From positions 992,001-1,056,000 of the forward strand of contig NZ_LT629802.1 of NCBI RefSeq assembly GCF_900106045.1: a DNA stretch of 64,000 nucleotides. Reading direction: 5' to 3'. The translations under genes and the position numbers were made by a program. Each line of letters starts with the position of its first letter. Position 1 is the first letter of the stretch. Source of the stretch: Pseudomonas mucidolens. GTDB taxonomy: Bacteria; Pseudomonadota; Gammaproteobacteria; Pseudomonadales; Pseudomonadaceae. This document shows positions 15,469 to 23,888 of the stretch, piece by piece. Under the pieces are notes generated by a model. That model was not told where the DNA came from. It saw only the letters and a list, made by a program, of their open reading frames with translations, and searched no databases.

Positions 15469-15891
15469 TTGCCCTTCAGTGCTGAACTGACTGAGACTGA
15501 TGAGTACACAGTCCAGGCCAAGGTGGTCAGCGATCACTTACACACTATCAAGCTGACGGTGAGGCGTGTAGTTTTGCCGGCGCTTGCGATCATCTCAGAA
15601 CACTGCGTTAAAGAGATCGATAGGGTGGAGTGGGCCAAGGCGTCGTCGCACGTGCCTCCAAATCGAGCGCAGATGATCGGGAAGGGGTTGTACTGGGGGT
15701 TCGCAGGGGACCTTGGTATAGCCGCTCATTTCCTGATTCCGCAGATCGAAGCGATCATCCGACACCGGATGAAGGAGGCAAGTCTCAACACTTCCACGTC
15801 CAGTGCCGACGGTATCGTTAACGAAAATGGACTGAGCATCTGGATGGCATACGTCAGGCGCGAACTGCGACAACAAATAGTCGATAGATGA
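15469..15891 (+). pseudogene. C-terminal fragment of a DUF4209-family protein
   Basis: The 140-codon frame contains PPNRAQMIGKGLYWGFAGDLGIAAHFLIPQIEAIIRHRMKEA and a following GIVNENGLSIWM, the core of DUF4209 (GL..GF.GD...A.H.L.PQ.E..IR). Full DUF4209 proteins are several hundred residues long, so this is a truncated piece with its N-terminal two-thirds missing. It was probably broken when flanking repeats recombined. Function of the family is unknown to me. Whether the fragment is translated is uncertain. Confidence 0.6.
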
Positions 15892-16020
15892 CGACCTACT
15901 CGCTGAGCGAAAGGGTGTGTTCAACGAATGCGCAACAGATGAAGACAGTGGGCTGCATCCGTGATCGCTGCATAGGTCGATAGGCAGAAACCGGCCATAA
16001 GGGGACACTTGAATTGAGGT

Positions 16021-16053
16021 TGACCGTTTGGTGCGCGTGGCGCCAAACGGTCA
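16021..16053. terminator. Strong hairpin downstream of the DSD1-family gene
   Basis: TGACCGTTTGG and CCAAACGGTCA form a perfect 11-bp stem with an 11-base loop that can pair further. It lies about 60 bases past the stop of the minus-strand PLP enzyme gene. No clear T tract follows on either strand, so it may end transcription weakly or be a remnant repeat. Confidence 0.4.
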
Positions 16054-16112
16054 CTGTTTCCTTTCGCGATTCACGTGCCAGTTCAGAGCAGCATCTATTT
16101 GGGAAATGTTCC

Positions 16113-17249
16113 CTACCAACCGTTCAGGCGAGGCCAGAGACTGATCTCACCATTTTCGTCTAGGGCCTCGTATGCTTGGTATTGAGCGCCTGTGGCACAT
16201 GCATGGTTGGGCAGAATACGCAGACGGGTTCCAATAGGAAACTGCTGCTCGATTTCTACCTGTTGGCCTTCCTCGAAAGACGCCACACCGTGCTCCTGGT
16301 TGGCTGAGCGCAACTGAAGCCCGTCGATGAGCTTGCCCTCAGTATCGCAAACCAGGCCGTAGCCGAAATCGCATTGCTGGGACTGCGTGCCCCGGTCGCG
16401 ACTCATTGCCATCCAGCCGGAATCCGTGATGATCCAGCCCTTCTCTGGCTGATGGCCGATCACGGTGGTGAGGACGCTCAAGGCGAGTTCGTCCAGCTGG
16501 CATACGCCAACATTGTGCATGACCAGATCGAAGAAAACGTACACGCCGGCACGGAGCTCGGTGACGCCGTCGAGGTGAACGGCGGACAATGCGGTGGGCG
16601 TTGAGCCGACACTCACTTCCTGGCACGGCAAGCCCGCAGACCGAATGGCCTCAGCAGCCATCCCGCATTCTGAACGTTCAATTTCCGCAATTTCCTGCAG
16701 CGCCTCAAGGGTGTTCAGCTTGTAGCTTTCGCCGGCGTGAGTCATCACGCCTTTGAGCACAGCACCACCTTCATGAAGGATTCTGGCGATCTCGATCAGC
16801 ACAGGATCGTCACTACGAACACCCGAGCGGTGATGGTCACTGTCGATTTCGATGAAAACCTCAAACCGCTCGCCATGGGTGCGGCAAAAGTCGGTGATCG
16901 CTCTCGCGCCCGCAACGCTATCAGTGACAATCGTCAGGGAACATCCGGCGCGGCGCAGTGCCAGTGCTTGGTTGAGCTTGGTGGGGGCCATTGCTACGGC
17001 GTAGAGAATGTCGGTGATGCCTTGGGCAAAAAAGGCTTGAGCTTCCTTGAGTGTGGAAACCGTTATGCCTTGGGCTCCAGCCTTCACCTGAGCTGCTACC
17101 ACCTGCTCGCATTTGGTGGTTTTTACATGGGGTCGTAGCCTTACTCCCTGGCGATTAGCCTGGTTCTGCATGCGTTGAATGTTGCGCTGCATGCGGCTTA
17201 CATCCACCACGGCTACGGGGGTATCGAGGGAATCAATGGAGGAAGTCAT
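16113..17249 (-). CDS. DSD1-family PLP enzyme: beta-hydroxyaspartate aldolase (BhcC) or D-3-hydroxyaspartate/D-serine dehydratase
   Basis: 378-residue fold-type III PLP enzyme of the D-threonine aldolase/D-serine dehydratase family. Lys43 in RPHVKTTK is the probable Schiff-base lysine, and His349 and Cys351 in PNHACAT are the family's metal-binding pair. Other landmarks are FIEIDSDHHRSGV, THAGESY and VSVGSTPT. Members cleave beta-hydroxyaspartate to glycine and glyoxylate (BhcC), or dehydrate D-threo-3-hydroxyaspartate or D-serine. It is divergent from a LysR regulator and near dehydratase, iminosuccinate-reductase-like and RidA genes, which favours a hydroxyaspartate substrate. The precise reaction and stereochemistry cannot be read from sequence. 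Confidence 0.85.
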   Translation of the reverse strand: MTSSIDSLDTPVAVVDVSRMQRNIQRMQNQANRQGVRLRPHVKTTKCEQVVAAQVKAGAQGITVSTLKEAQAFFAQGITDILYAVAMAPTKLNQALALRRAGCSLTIVTDSVAGARAITDFCRTHGERFEVFIEIDSDHHRSGVRSDDPVLIEIARILHEGGAVLKGVMTHAGESYKLNTLEALQEIAEIERSECGMAAEAIRSAGLPCQEVSVGSTPTALSAVHLDGVTELRAGVYVFFDLVMHNVGVCQLDELALSVLTTVIGHQPEKGWIITDSGWMAMSRDRGTQSQQCDFGYGLVCDTEGKLIDGLQLRSANQEHGVASFEEGQQVEIEQQFPIGTRLRILPNHACATGAQYQAYEALDENGEISLWPRLNGW

Positions 17250-17345
17250 TAGCTAGATCTCGTGGGTGTCTGTGTGTTTGCAACTCTACGCAGTACGGTA
17301 TATTTTTGGTTAACGGTCACTTAAACGAATGTTAAGAACTACTTA

Positions 17346-18254
17346 ATGATTACGTTCTCCGATCTAGAACTGGTTACGGCAATTTCCGTTTCCGGCTCAT
17401 TGAGCGAGGCTGCTCGCAAGCTGAGAGTCACCACGGCAGCTCTCTCAATGAGACTGCGAAAACTCGAAGCGGAATTGGGCATGAAGCTTGCCAGCAGAGA
17501 CTCCAGGCGCTTGGCATTGACCGAGGATGGAGAGCGCATGGCCGAGGAAGGACGACGGTTGCTGCAGGCGCTGGAGGAGTTGTCAGACTCAATGGTGGCT
17601 GACGACGAGCGCCTTCAGGGAGTGATCCACCTATCTGCACCGTTCGGCTTTGGGCGGTTGCGTTTAGCTCCCTTGCTGGCACGGTTTGCAAAGCTTCACC
17701 CTAAACTAAGAATCGAGCTCGATTTGCGAGAAACCCCTTGGCCAGATCGGAGCAATTGCGATGCGGTAATCCACATTGGCTCCATCAACGACAGCTCATG
17801 GACTGCTCAAGTGCTGGCATCCAATGAACGATGGTTGTGTGCAAGCCCGTTCTATCTGAAAGAGCATGGGGCCCCAATAGCGCCTGAAGACCTGACAGCT
17901 CATCGGTGTATTTGTATTCGCGAGAATGACGAACACGCGACGTACTGGCACTTGCGCAGGGACAACGAGAGCAAGTCTCTGCGAATCTTTCCGAGCATGG
18001 TCAGCAACGATGGTGGAGTGGCGCGCAGATGGGCGGAGCAGGATCTTGGTTTGGTTCTGCGTTCGCAATGGGACGTGGTTGATTCGATTGCCCAGGGTAG
18101 CCTGATTCGCGTGCTGGCCGACTGGGAGTTCGAGACCGCCCCGATTCTTCTGCTGATACCGACCAGAAAACACAGGTCCCGAAAAGTACAGGCTCTTGCT
18201 TCATTCTTGAACGAATCATTCAAAACGAAAGGCACTGAGAAAAGCCGGTCATAG
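17346..18254 (+). CDS. LysR-family transcriptional regulator of the hydroxyaspartate-type cluster
   Basis: 302-residue LysR regulator. The N-terminal winged HTH reads DLELVTAISVSGSLSEAARKLRVTTAALSMRLRKLEAELGMKLASRDSRRLALTEDGER (residues about 4-62). The substrate-binding domain begins near residue 90 (GVIHLSAPFGFGRLRLAPLLARF). It is divergent from the DSD1-family gene with about 95 bases between starts, the usual layout for a LysR factor controlling its neighbour. It probably activates that gene in response to a pathway amino acid. Confidence 0.9.
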   Translation: MITFSDLELVTAISVSGSLSEAARKLRVTTAALSMRLRKLEAELGMKLASRDSRRLALTEDGERMAEEGRRLLQALEELSDSMVADDERLQGVIHLSAPFGFGRLRLAPLLARFAKLHPKLRIELDLRETPWPDRSNCDAVIHIGSINDSSWTAQVLASNERWLCASPFYLKEHGAPIAPEDLTAHRCICIRENDEHATYWHLRRDNESKSLRIFPSMVSNDGGVARRWAEQDLGLVLRSQWDVVDSIAQGSLIRVLADWEFETAPILLLIPTRKHRSRKVQALASFLNESFKTKGTEKSRS

Positions 18255-18306
18255 GCTGTTATCGTCCTCTTATTGAAACCTTTTACTTTTGCTGGACATC
18301 TTCACG

Positions 18307-18933
18307 ATGAAGAAAACGACCCCCGAGCAACAAGCGCTGATCAGTCAGCTTGAGCAAATTGCAGAAGGCTTGAGCCAGACCTTCAGCCCATTTTGTGAGG
18401 TCGTATTGCACGATCTGCGAGATCCCGAGCACGCAATACTGGCCATTCACAACAATCTTTCTGGCAGGGAGATCGGACATCCTGCTACCGAGTTGGGGCT
18501 TGCCCGGATTGCTGATCCAGCCTATCCCCAGATTATTGCCAATTATCCCAATCAATTCAAAGATGGCCGGCAGGCCAAAAGCACCTCGATTGGCATTAAG
18601 GATTCCACTGGACGGTACGTGGCCGCGCTCTGCATGAACGTTGATCTCACCCTGTTCAGGGGACTGCAGGGCATGCTGGATCAATTCGGATCTTTCAGTG
18701 GCGATCGTCCGCATGAATCGCTCGAATCGAGCGGTGCAGAATCAATTCGCGCGCGCATTGATCAGTTTGCTGCACGGCTATCCACGTCTCCCCGTGCGCT
18801 GAAGGCTGGTGATCGGCGAGTTTTACTTCAAGAGTTGAAGGAATCTGGCCTCCTGGATATCAGAAAGGCCATGGAAACGGTGGCTTCACACCTTGGTGTA
18901 TCACGTGCAACGGTGTACAGCGATACGAGGTGA
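18307..18933 (+). CDS. YheO/DauR-type transcriptional regulator (PAS_6 plus HTH_22)
   Basis: 208-residue regulator with an N-terminal YheO-like PAS domain (LEQIAEGLSQTFSPFCEVVLHDLRDPEHAILAIHNNLSGREIGHPATELG; later KSTSIGIKDSTGRYVAALCMNVDL) and a C-terminal HTH (KESGLLDIRKAMETVASHLGVSRATVYSDTR). DauR, a known member, represses D-arginine catabolism, so an amino-acid-responsive role fits. It lies head-to-tail after the LysR gene and convergent with the RraA-like gene. The ATG of MKKTTPEQQA is preferred over an upstream TTG. Confidence 0.88.
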   Translation: MKKTTPEQQALISQLEQIAEGLSQTFSPFCEVVLHDLRDPEHAILAIHNNLSGREIGHPATELGLARIADPAYPQIIANYPNQFKDGRQAKSTSIGIKDSTGRYVAALCMNVDLTLFRGLQGMLDQFGSFSGDRPHESLESSGAESIRARIDQFAARLSTSPRALKAGDRRVLLQELKESGLLDIRKAMETVASHLGVSRATVYSDTR

Positions 18934-18939
18934 CCTCGG

Positions 18940-19638
18940 CTACACGGGACAGCCTTTGGCCCTGAGCATCGCATTGAACCGATCAGGGTCAAGCGTATCT
19001 TCTTCAATTCCCTTGAGGATCAACGCTTCCCGATCCAGCAACTGGCGGCAGCGTTCATAAACTCTTGTGAGCTGAGCCTGAGAGATGGCAACCACGCCAT
19101 CGGAATCGCCTACCACTAGGTCACCCGGATTAACGACCAACCCTGCACACGACACTGGTACATTGATTTCACCGGCACCGTCCGTGCTTGGGCCGCGGTG
19201 GACGCAGCCGAGGGCGAAAATCGGCATCTTGCCGTCCAGCCAGTCATCATGGTCACGAAGCATACCGTTTACGACGATCCCGCCAATCCCGGCTTTGAGA
19301 GCCATTGCCCGCATGATCCCGCCAATGACGGCTCTGGTCTGGTCACCACTACCGTCCACCACCAGGATGTCGCCAGGGCGCGCCATCTGTATAGCTTTAA
19401 GCGTCAACAAATTATCGCCGGGGCGCACCCGCACGGTAATCGCTGTTCCGCACATGTGGCCGCGACCGTGAAATGGACGAAGACCTAACCCGCCGACGTT
19501 GCGACCCAAGCAATCACTGATGATTGCGCTGGGGACTTGGCTGAACGCAGTCAGCCATTTTTCAGGGATGATGGCGGGTGACGGATTGATATGGAAGCCC
19601 GTAGGCCAAGCTTCATTCGACGCGACATTGAGCATCAT
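18940..19638 (-). CDS. RraA-like protein: 4-hydroxy-4-methyl-2-oxoglutarate aldolase / oxaloacetate decarboxylase type
   Basis: 232-residue RraA-like protein. The core VPSAIISDCLGRNVGGLGLRPFHGRGHMCGTAITVRVRPGDNLLTLKAIQMARPGDILVVDGSGDQTRAVIGGIMRAMA and the later GIVVNGMLRD and GDLVVGDSDGVVAIS match the HMG aldolase group, whose members also decarboxylate oxaloacetate. With dehydratase and RidA neighbours producing iminosuccinate or oxaloacetate, conversion of oxaloacetate to pyruvate is an attractive role, but this is inference. A strong AGGAG ribosome site precedes a double ATG; the first is chosen. RidA is encoded 43 bases upstream in the same direction. Confidence 0.85.
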   Translation of the reverse strand: MMLNVASNEAWPTGFHINPSPAIIPEKWLTAFSQVPSAIISDCLGRNVGGLGLRPFHGRGHMCGTAITVRVRPGDNLLTLKAIQMARPGDILVVDGSGDQTRAVIGGIMRAMALKAGIGGIVVNGMLRDHDDWLDGKMPIFALGCVHRGPSTDGAGEINVPVSCAGLVVNPGDLVVGDSDGVVAISQAQLTRVYERCRQLLDREALILKGIEEDTLDPDRFNAMLRAKGCPV

Positions 19639-19681
19639 CGATCTCCTCTGTAATGCCAGAAATGGGCGTACCTTCAACGCT

Positions 19682-20071
19682 TCAAGCCGCGTTGGTCACA
19701 ATACGTGCGACAGCCTCAATTTCCACCAGATAGCCATGGTGCAGCTCTGGCACCGGTACCACTGCGCGAGCTGGCCGGTGGCTGCCCAGCATTTCGGAGT
19801 AGATCCGGTCGAAGGCTGGCCAGTGCTTCACGCCTGCGACGTACACAGTGACTTTGACCAAGTCGGAGGGAGTGCAACCTGCGGCATGCAGAATGGCCAA
19901 CAGATTGTTCAGTGCAACTTGTGCCTGTTCGGTGAACGACGCCTCAATGTTGTGAGTGCCGTCCGGACTAACGGGGAGCTGGCCCGAAATGTACAGCGAG
20001 CCTTGGTGAATAACCGCTTGCGAGTAGTGACCGGCAGGTTGGGAAGCCGCATCGGTGCTAACAATTTTCAT
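19682..20071 (-). CDS. RidA/YjgF/YER057c family imine/enamine deaminase
   Basis: 129-residue RidA-family protein that hydrolyses reactive enamine/imine intermediates released by PLP dehydratases, giving keto acids and ammonia. Typical blocks are HYSQAVIHQGSLYISGQLPVSPDG, EQAQVALNNLLAILHAAGCTPSDLVKVTVYVAG and GSHRPARAVVPVPELHHGYLVEIEAVA; the conserved Arg in RPARAVV is present. It is placed between RraA-like and transporter genes in the minus-strand block with the dehydratase, suggesting it acts on iminosuccinate or a related imine. MKIVSTDAASQ is the natural start. Confidence 0.92.
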   Translation of the reverse strand: MKIVSTDAASQPAGHYSQAVIHQGSLYISGQLPVSPDGTHNIEASFTEQAQVALNNLLAILHAAGCTPSDLVKVTVYVAGVKHWPAFDRIYSEMLGSHRPARAVVPVPELHHGYLVEIEAVARIVTNAA

Positions 20072-20137
20072 AAGTGACCTTGTATAGGGTGGAGCCGACG
20101 CTGCAGGCGATGCCCAGGGCGTCAACTCTTGGATGTA

Positions 20138-20371
20138 TCAATGAGTGTTTGTGAAAGCTGCTTGAGCCTTGCTAGGTTCAGTGACGCCGCTGGCGATAAG
20201 TAGTTGTGCCAGAATCCCGAGTCCCGAAACAGCGGCCATCAACTGCTGAGGCCCAATGGCGCCGGCATTGTAGGCACTCGTGCCACGGTTATCGGCGGAA
20301 CCTGCGATAGTTCCAACCGTTGCAAGTAACGAGACACGTGGCAATTCCACTTGTTGATTATTCGAACTCAT
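20138..20371 (-). CDS. Small protein of unknown function next to the symporter gene
   Basis: 77-residue protein, MSSNNQQVELPRVSLL..., with a mildly hydrophobic C-terminal half (QQLMAAVSGLGILAQLLIASG) that might form a helix or associate with membranes. An AGGAAA ribosome site stands 6 bases before the ATG, which supports translation. No family is recognised. It lies between RidA and the symporter, and immediately upstream is a possible broken 35-codon membrane peptide frame. A transporter accessory role is possible but unproven. Confidence 0.55.
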   Translation of the reverse strand: MSSNNQQVELPRVSLLATVGTIAGSADNRGTSAYNAGAIGPQQLMAAVSGLGILAQLLIASGVTEPSKAQAAFTNTH

Positions 20372-20521
20372 GGTTGTTTCCTAGGCGAGCGTAAACGGAA
20401 CACCAACGGTTAAGCCTGCCAAGATCGAGAGCATAAAACCCGCCAAAAGGTATGGCTGCTGTTGAAGTTTAGGGGTTTGACAGTCATTTTTTTCTTAATT
20501 GTTGTTAGAGCTATTTGTTGA

Positions 20522-21793
20522 TTAAACGGCTTGAGGAATTTTTTCAGCATCGATTGCTGTTTCAACTTCTTCGATTTCATTACCGTGTCGCCCAATGACC
20601 GCCGTTGCGACACCGCAGCCGAAAACGTTGGTGGCGGTGCGTCCCATGTCCAGGATTGGGTCGACGGCGAGGATGAGAAGCAGGCCGGCGTCCGGAAGGC
20701 CGATCATTGGCAGTCCCGCAGCCAGGACGACCAGAGAGCCTCGCGCTACACCTGCAGTCCCTTTGCTGATAACCAGCAGGGTCAACAGCACCATGATCTG
20801 GTGCGAGAGGGTCATTTCGATGTTGTACGCTTGGGCGATGAACATCACGATGAACGCTTGGTACATCATCGAGCCGTCCAGGTTGAATGAGTAACCCAAC
20901 GGCAGGACGAAGCTGCTTACGCGCTTGTTGGCACCAAACTTGTCCATGGCGGCAATGGTTTTCGGATACGCGGCTTCGCTGCTCGCCGTGGAGAAGGCGA
21001 TCAGAATTGGCTCACGCATATGCTTGAACAGGTCTTTGATGCGTGGGCCGAGGGCCATGTAGCCGGCAAGTGTGATCAACGACCAGAGCAGTGCCAGACC
21101 CAGGAAATACTGTCCAACCATCTTGCCAAAGGTCACGACCATTTCTAGACCATGCACGGTGATGGTGGCGGCGATGGCTGCAAATACAGCCAGCGGAGCC
21201 ACATACATCACATAGTCGGTGACCCTGAACATGACATTGGCCAGTTCTTCGAGCATGTCCACGATGATGGACTTGCCTTTGCCCTTGACGAACGCCAGTG
21301 CGCAGCCGAAGAACAGTGAGAACACAACGATCTGCAGCACTTCGTTCGTACCCATTGCCTCAATAATGCTTCGAGGGAATACATGGGTGAGGAAGATCGG
21401 CAGGCTAAAGCCGGAAGTGTTCAAGCCCGTGTTCACGGCTTCACTGCTCACAGTCAGATTCAAACCGACACCTGGCTGGAAAATATTGGCGAAGAGCAAA
21501 CCGATGGATAGGGACCCTAGGGAGGCAATCATGAACCAGGTGATGGCTTTAAAGCCGACACGGCCCATCGAACCGTTCCCTGACATGCTGGCAACGCCGG
21601 TCACCAAGGTGGCAAGCACCAAGGGTGCGATAACCATTTTGATCAGACGTAAAAACACGTCAGTGACCAGATTCAGGTATCCGGAAATTTCTTTTGCGGC
21701 CGCAGCATCCAGCTGACTGTGGAGCGTGCCTCCTAGGACTACGCCGAAAATCATCGCGATAACTATCGCTTTAACGAGAAGGCGGCTTTTCAT
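20522..21793 (-). CDS. Dicarboxylate/amino acid:cation symporter (DctA/GltP family)
   Basis: 423-residue SLC1-type secondary transporter. Recognisable features are the N-terminal LLVKAIVIAMIFGVVLGG, IKMVIAPLVLATLVTGVASM, the Ser-rich FSTASSEAAYPKTI hairpin (HP1), VSSFVLPLGYSFNLDGSMMYQAFIVMFIAQ (with the NxDG motif) and the HP2 region VISKGTAGVARGSLVVLAA. It should import dicarboxylates or acidic amino acids with H+ or Na+ across the inner membrane; in this cluster, 3-hydroxyaspartate or aspartate is a sensible substrate. An AGAGG site precedes the ATG. It is co-directional with the dehydratase gene upstream. Confidence 0.9.
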   Translation of the reverse strand: MKSRLLVKAIVIAMIFGVVLGGTLHSQLDAAAAKEISGYLNLVTDVFLRLIKMVIAPLVLATLVTGVASMSGNGSMGRVGFKAITWFMIASLGSLSIGLLFANIFQPGVGLNLTVSSEAVNTGLNTSGFSLPIFLTHVFPRSIIEAMGTNEVLQIVVFSLFFGCALAFVKGKGKSIIVDMLEELANVMFRVTDYVMYVAPLAVFAAIAATITVHGLEMVVTFGKMVGQYFLGLALLWSLITLAGYMALGPRIKDLFKHMREPILIAFSTASSEAAYPKTIAAMDKFGANKRVSSFVLPLGYSFNLDGSMMYQAFIVMFIAQAYNIEMTLSHQIMVLLTLLVISKGTAGVARGSLVVLAAGLPMIGLPDAGLLLILAVDPILDMGRTATNVFGCGVATAVIGRHGNEIEEVETAIDAEKIPQAV

Positions 21794-21930
21794 GTGCACC
21801 TCTTTTTATAGTGGCCTAATTAATGGCCATATTGTTTGGGCTAAATGTGTGTTCATTAGATTTTGGCAAGACGGTGCCGTCAGGCGCTGTTGAACATCTG
21901 ATTTTTTTCAGTAGCTAAAGCTAGCTTTCC

Positions 21931-22896
21931 TTAGGGCTGGAGAAATTTTCCAAGCGTGTCGATATCAATATTACCGCCTGTAATAATGACGCCGACTCGT
22001 CTGCCTTGGAGCTCATCCTTGAACTTTCTTACTGCGGCAAGGCCCAGGCATCCAGTGGGCTCGACCACAATCTTCATGCGCTGAACAAAGAACTTCATTG
22101 CAGATATCAGTTCTTCGTCAGTGACAGTTACAACTCGGTTCACTCCATTCAAAATAATTGGAAAGGTGTAATTACCAAGATGCTGCGTTTGGGCGCCATC
22201 AGCGATGGTGTCAGGGGTTTCGATGTGAACTATCTCACCTGAATTGAACGATTGCTGTCCGTCGTTACCTGCTTCAGGCTCAACGCCAATCAGAGTGCAC
22301 TCTGGTGCCAGTGCACGCGTCGCCAAAGTGGTTCCCGATAGCATGCCGCCGCCACCTAGGCCTACAAACAAAGCATCCAACTGACCGACGCTTTCAAACA
22401 GTTCCTTGGCGGCAGTACCTTGGCCAGACAGAACGTCTGGATGATCGTAGGACGGGATCAGCGTCATACCATGCTTGGCGGCCAGCGCCCGACCGATAGC
22501 CTCGCGGTCTTCGGTATAACGGTCGTAGAACACAACCTCAGCGCCATAGCCTTTGGTAGCCGCGACTTTGGCTGCAGGAGCATCAGTTGGCATAACAATG
22601 GTGGCAGGGATCTCCAACAGTTTGGCCGCCAAAGCGATGCCTTGTGCGTGGTTCCCCGAAGAGAACGCTACAACACCGCCTCGACGTTGCTCTGCGCTGA
22701 ATTTAGCGAGCGAGTTGTATGCCCCTCGGAATTTGAAAGAGCCAGTACGTTGGTAGTTTTCACATTTGAAAAATACCTTCGCACCGACTTCCTCATCGAT
22801 CGTACGAGAGGTCAGAACAGGCGTGACGTTGGCTACTCCCTTAAGTCGCGTAGCCGCGTCGACTACGTCTTGATAAGTTGGCAGAGTGATTTGCAT
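21931..22896 (-). CDS. L-threo-3-hydroxyaspartate ammonia-lyase / beta-hydroxyaspartate dehydratase-like (BhcB type)
   Basis: 321-residue fold-type II PLP enzyme of the serine/threonine dehydratase family lacking a C-terminal ACT regulatory domain. The PLP lysine is Lys55 in GSFKFRGA, the phosphate-binding loop is VGLGGGGMLSG, and AFSSGNHAQGIALAAKLL is the conserved asparagine loop. Single-domain enzymes with this sequence pattern include serine racemase, threo-3-hydroxyaspartate dehydratase and BhcB. They convert hydroxyaspartate to iminosuccinate, which hydrolyses to oxaloacetate and ammonia. The adjacent OCD-family gene, 20 bases upstream, supports the hydroxyaspartate reading over catabolic threonine dehydratase. 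Confidence 0.85.
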   Translation of the reverse strand: MQITLPTYQDVVDAATRLKGVANVTPVLTSRTIDEEVGAKVFFKCENYQRTGSFKFRGAYNSLAKFSAEQRRGGVVAFSSGNHAQGIALAAKLLEIPATIVMPTDAPAAKVAATKGYGAEVVFYDRYTEDREAIGRALAAKHGMTLIPSYDHPDVLSGQGTAAKELFESVGQLDALFVGLGGGGMLSGTTLATRALAPECTLIGVEPEAGNDGQQSFNSGEIVHIETPDTIADGAQTQHLGNYTFPIILNGVNRVVTVTDEELISAMKFFVQRMKIVVEPTGCLGLAAVRKFKDELQGRRVGVIITGGNIDIDTLGKFLQP

Positions 22897-22916
22897 AGCA
22901 AAATGTCCTCAAAGAT

Positions 22917-23888
22917 TTACCACGGCCAAGAAATATCGTGGCCAATACCTTCGATACTGGCTTGCTTGAACAGAAGCTGAGCAACTGTCAGGTCTTGCAG
23001 CGCCAATCCCGTCATGTCGAAGAGGGTGATGTCATTGGCACTACGGATGAATTCAACTTGCCCTGTCAGCAGGTCACCGATTTCCATTACTGGTGAAGCC
23101 GGCACCCATTGCGTTTCGCCAAGCTGACGAGCTTGGGTTTTATCGTCGACAAAGACTTTGGCCTTGGGCAGAAGCCCTTCCGGTGCTTCCCGTTTGCCCT
23201 TGGTGTCTGCACCCACGCAGTTGAAATGCGTACCAGGTTGGACGGCTTCCAGGTCAAACAGTACCTGTCTTCCGGGCGTTGCTGTGATGACTACATCACT
23301 TTGCGATACGGCATCGTTTGCCGATGCGCTGTGGCGCACGGAGACACGTTCTGAAAACTGCGATTCAAATTGCGCATTCGGTATGCCATCCGCCGTGAGG
23401 TAGGTGACATGCTTGATGCCGGACATCACGCGAAGCGCGTAATCCACTTGAATGCTGGCCTGTACGCCAGTGCCGAAAACGCAGAGTTGCGAGCTGTCTT
23501 GACGAGCAAGCATCTCCAGACCCAAAGCCCCGGCAGCACCGGTTCGGAGTGTCGTAATAGCGTTTCCGTCAATGACGCACAGCGGCCGCCCAGTCGCAGG
23601 ATCGATCAGCAGAATGGTCGCTTGATGAGGCTCACTTTGCAGGGCGCGGTTGGTGGGCCAGAAACCGGCTGCTTTGAACCCGAGCACGCCCTGATTAGCG
23701 ATACCACCGGATTTGATTCCAAAGATGCCACCCGTGCTAAGCGCTTCGCGAACCACAGGGAAGACTTGGCCATCTCCTGCGCTATGCAGGTAGAAGGCTT
23801 CGCGTACGGCGAAGAGGATCTGCTCGGGTAGCACTAGGGCATTGACACTATCCCTATCCAGCAGTTTTAGCATTTCGATCTTGGACAT
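22917..23888 (-). CDS. Ornithine cyclodeaminase-family reductase, probable iminosuccinate reductase (BhcD type)
   Basis: 323-residue OCD/mu-crystallin family protein. The Rossmann motif is LCVFGTGVQASIQVDYAL (residues about 130-147). Other family landmarks are GGIFGIKSGGI, ATILLIDPATGRPLCVIDGNAITTLRTGAAGALG, DVVITATPG and THFNCVGADTKGKRE. BhcD of the beta-hydroxyaspartate cycle belongs to this family and reduces iminosuccinate to L-aspartate with NAD(P)H. It is first in the leftward block, directly followed by the BhcB-like gene, a pairing that strongly suggests the same chemistry. Ornithine cyclodeaminase or delta1-piperideine-2-carboxylate reductase are alternatives. Confidence 0.82.
   Translation of the reverse strand: MSKIEMLKLLDRDSVNALVLPEQILFAVREAFYLHSAGDGQVFPVVREALSTGGIFGIKSGGIANQGVLGFKAAGFWPTNRALQSEPHQATILLIDPATGRPLCVIDGNAITTLRTGAAGALGLEMLARQDSSQLCVFGTGVQASIQVDYALRVMSGIKHVTYLTADGIPNAQFESQFSERVSVRHSASANDAVSQSDVVITATPGRQVLFDLEAVQPGTHFNCVGADTKGKREAPEGLLPKAKVFVDDKTQARQLGETQWVPASPVMEIGDLLTGQVEFIRSANDITLFDMTGLALQDLTVAQLLFKQASIEGIGHDISWPW

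Noticed and set aside
16113..23888. A complete beta-hydroxyaspartate cycle
   Set aside because: The aspartate-glyoxylate aminotransferase (BhcA) is not encoded here and the gene order differs, so only a related catabolic route is proposed.
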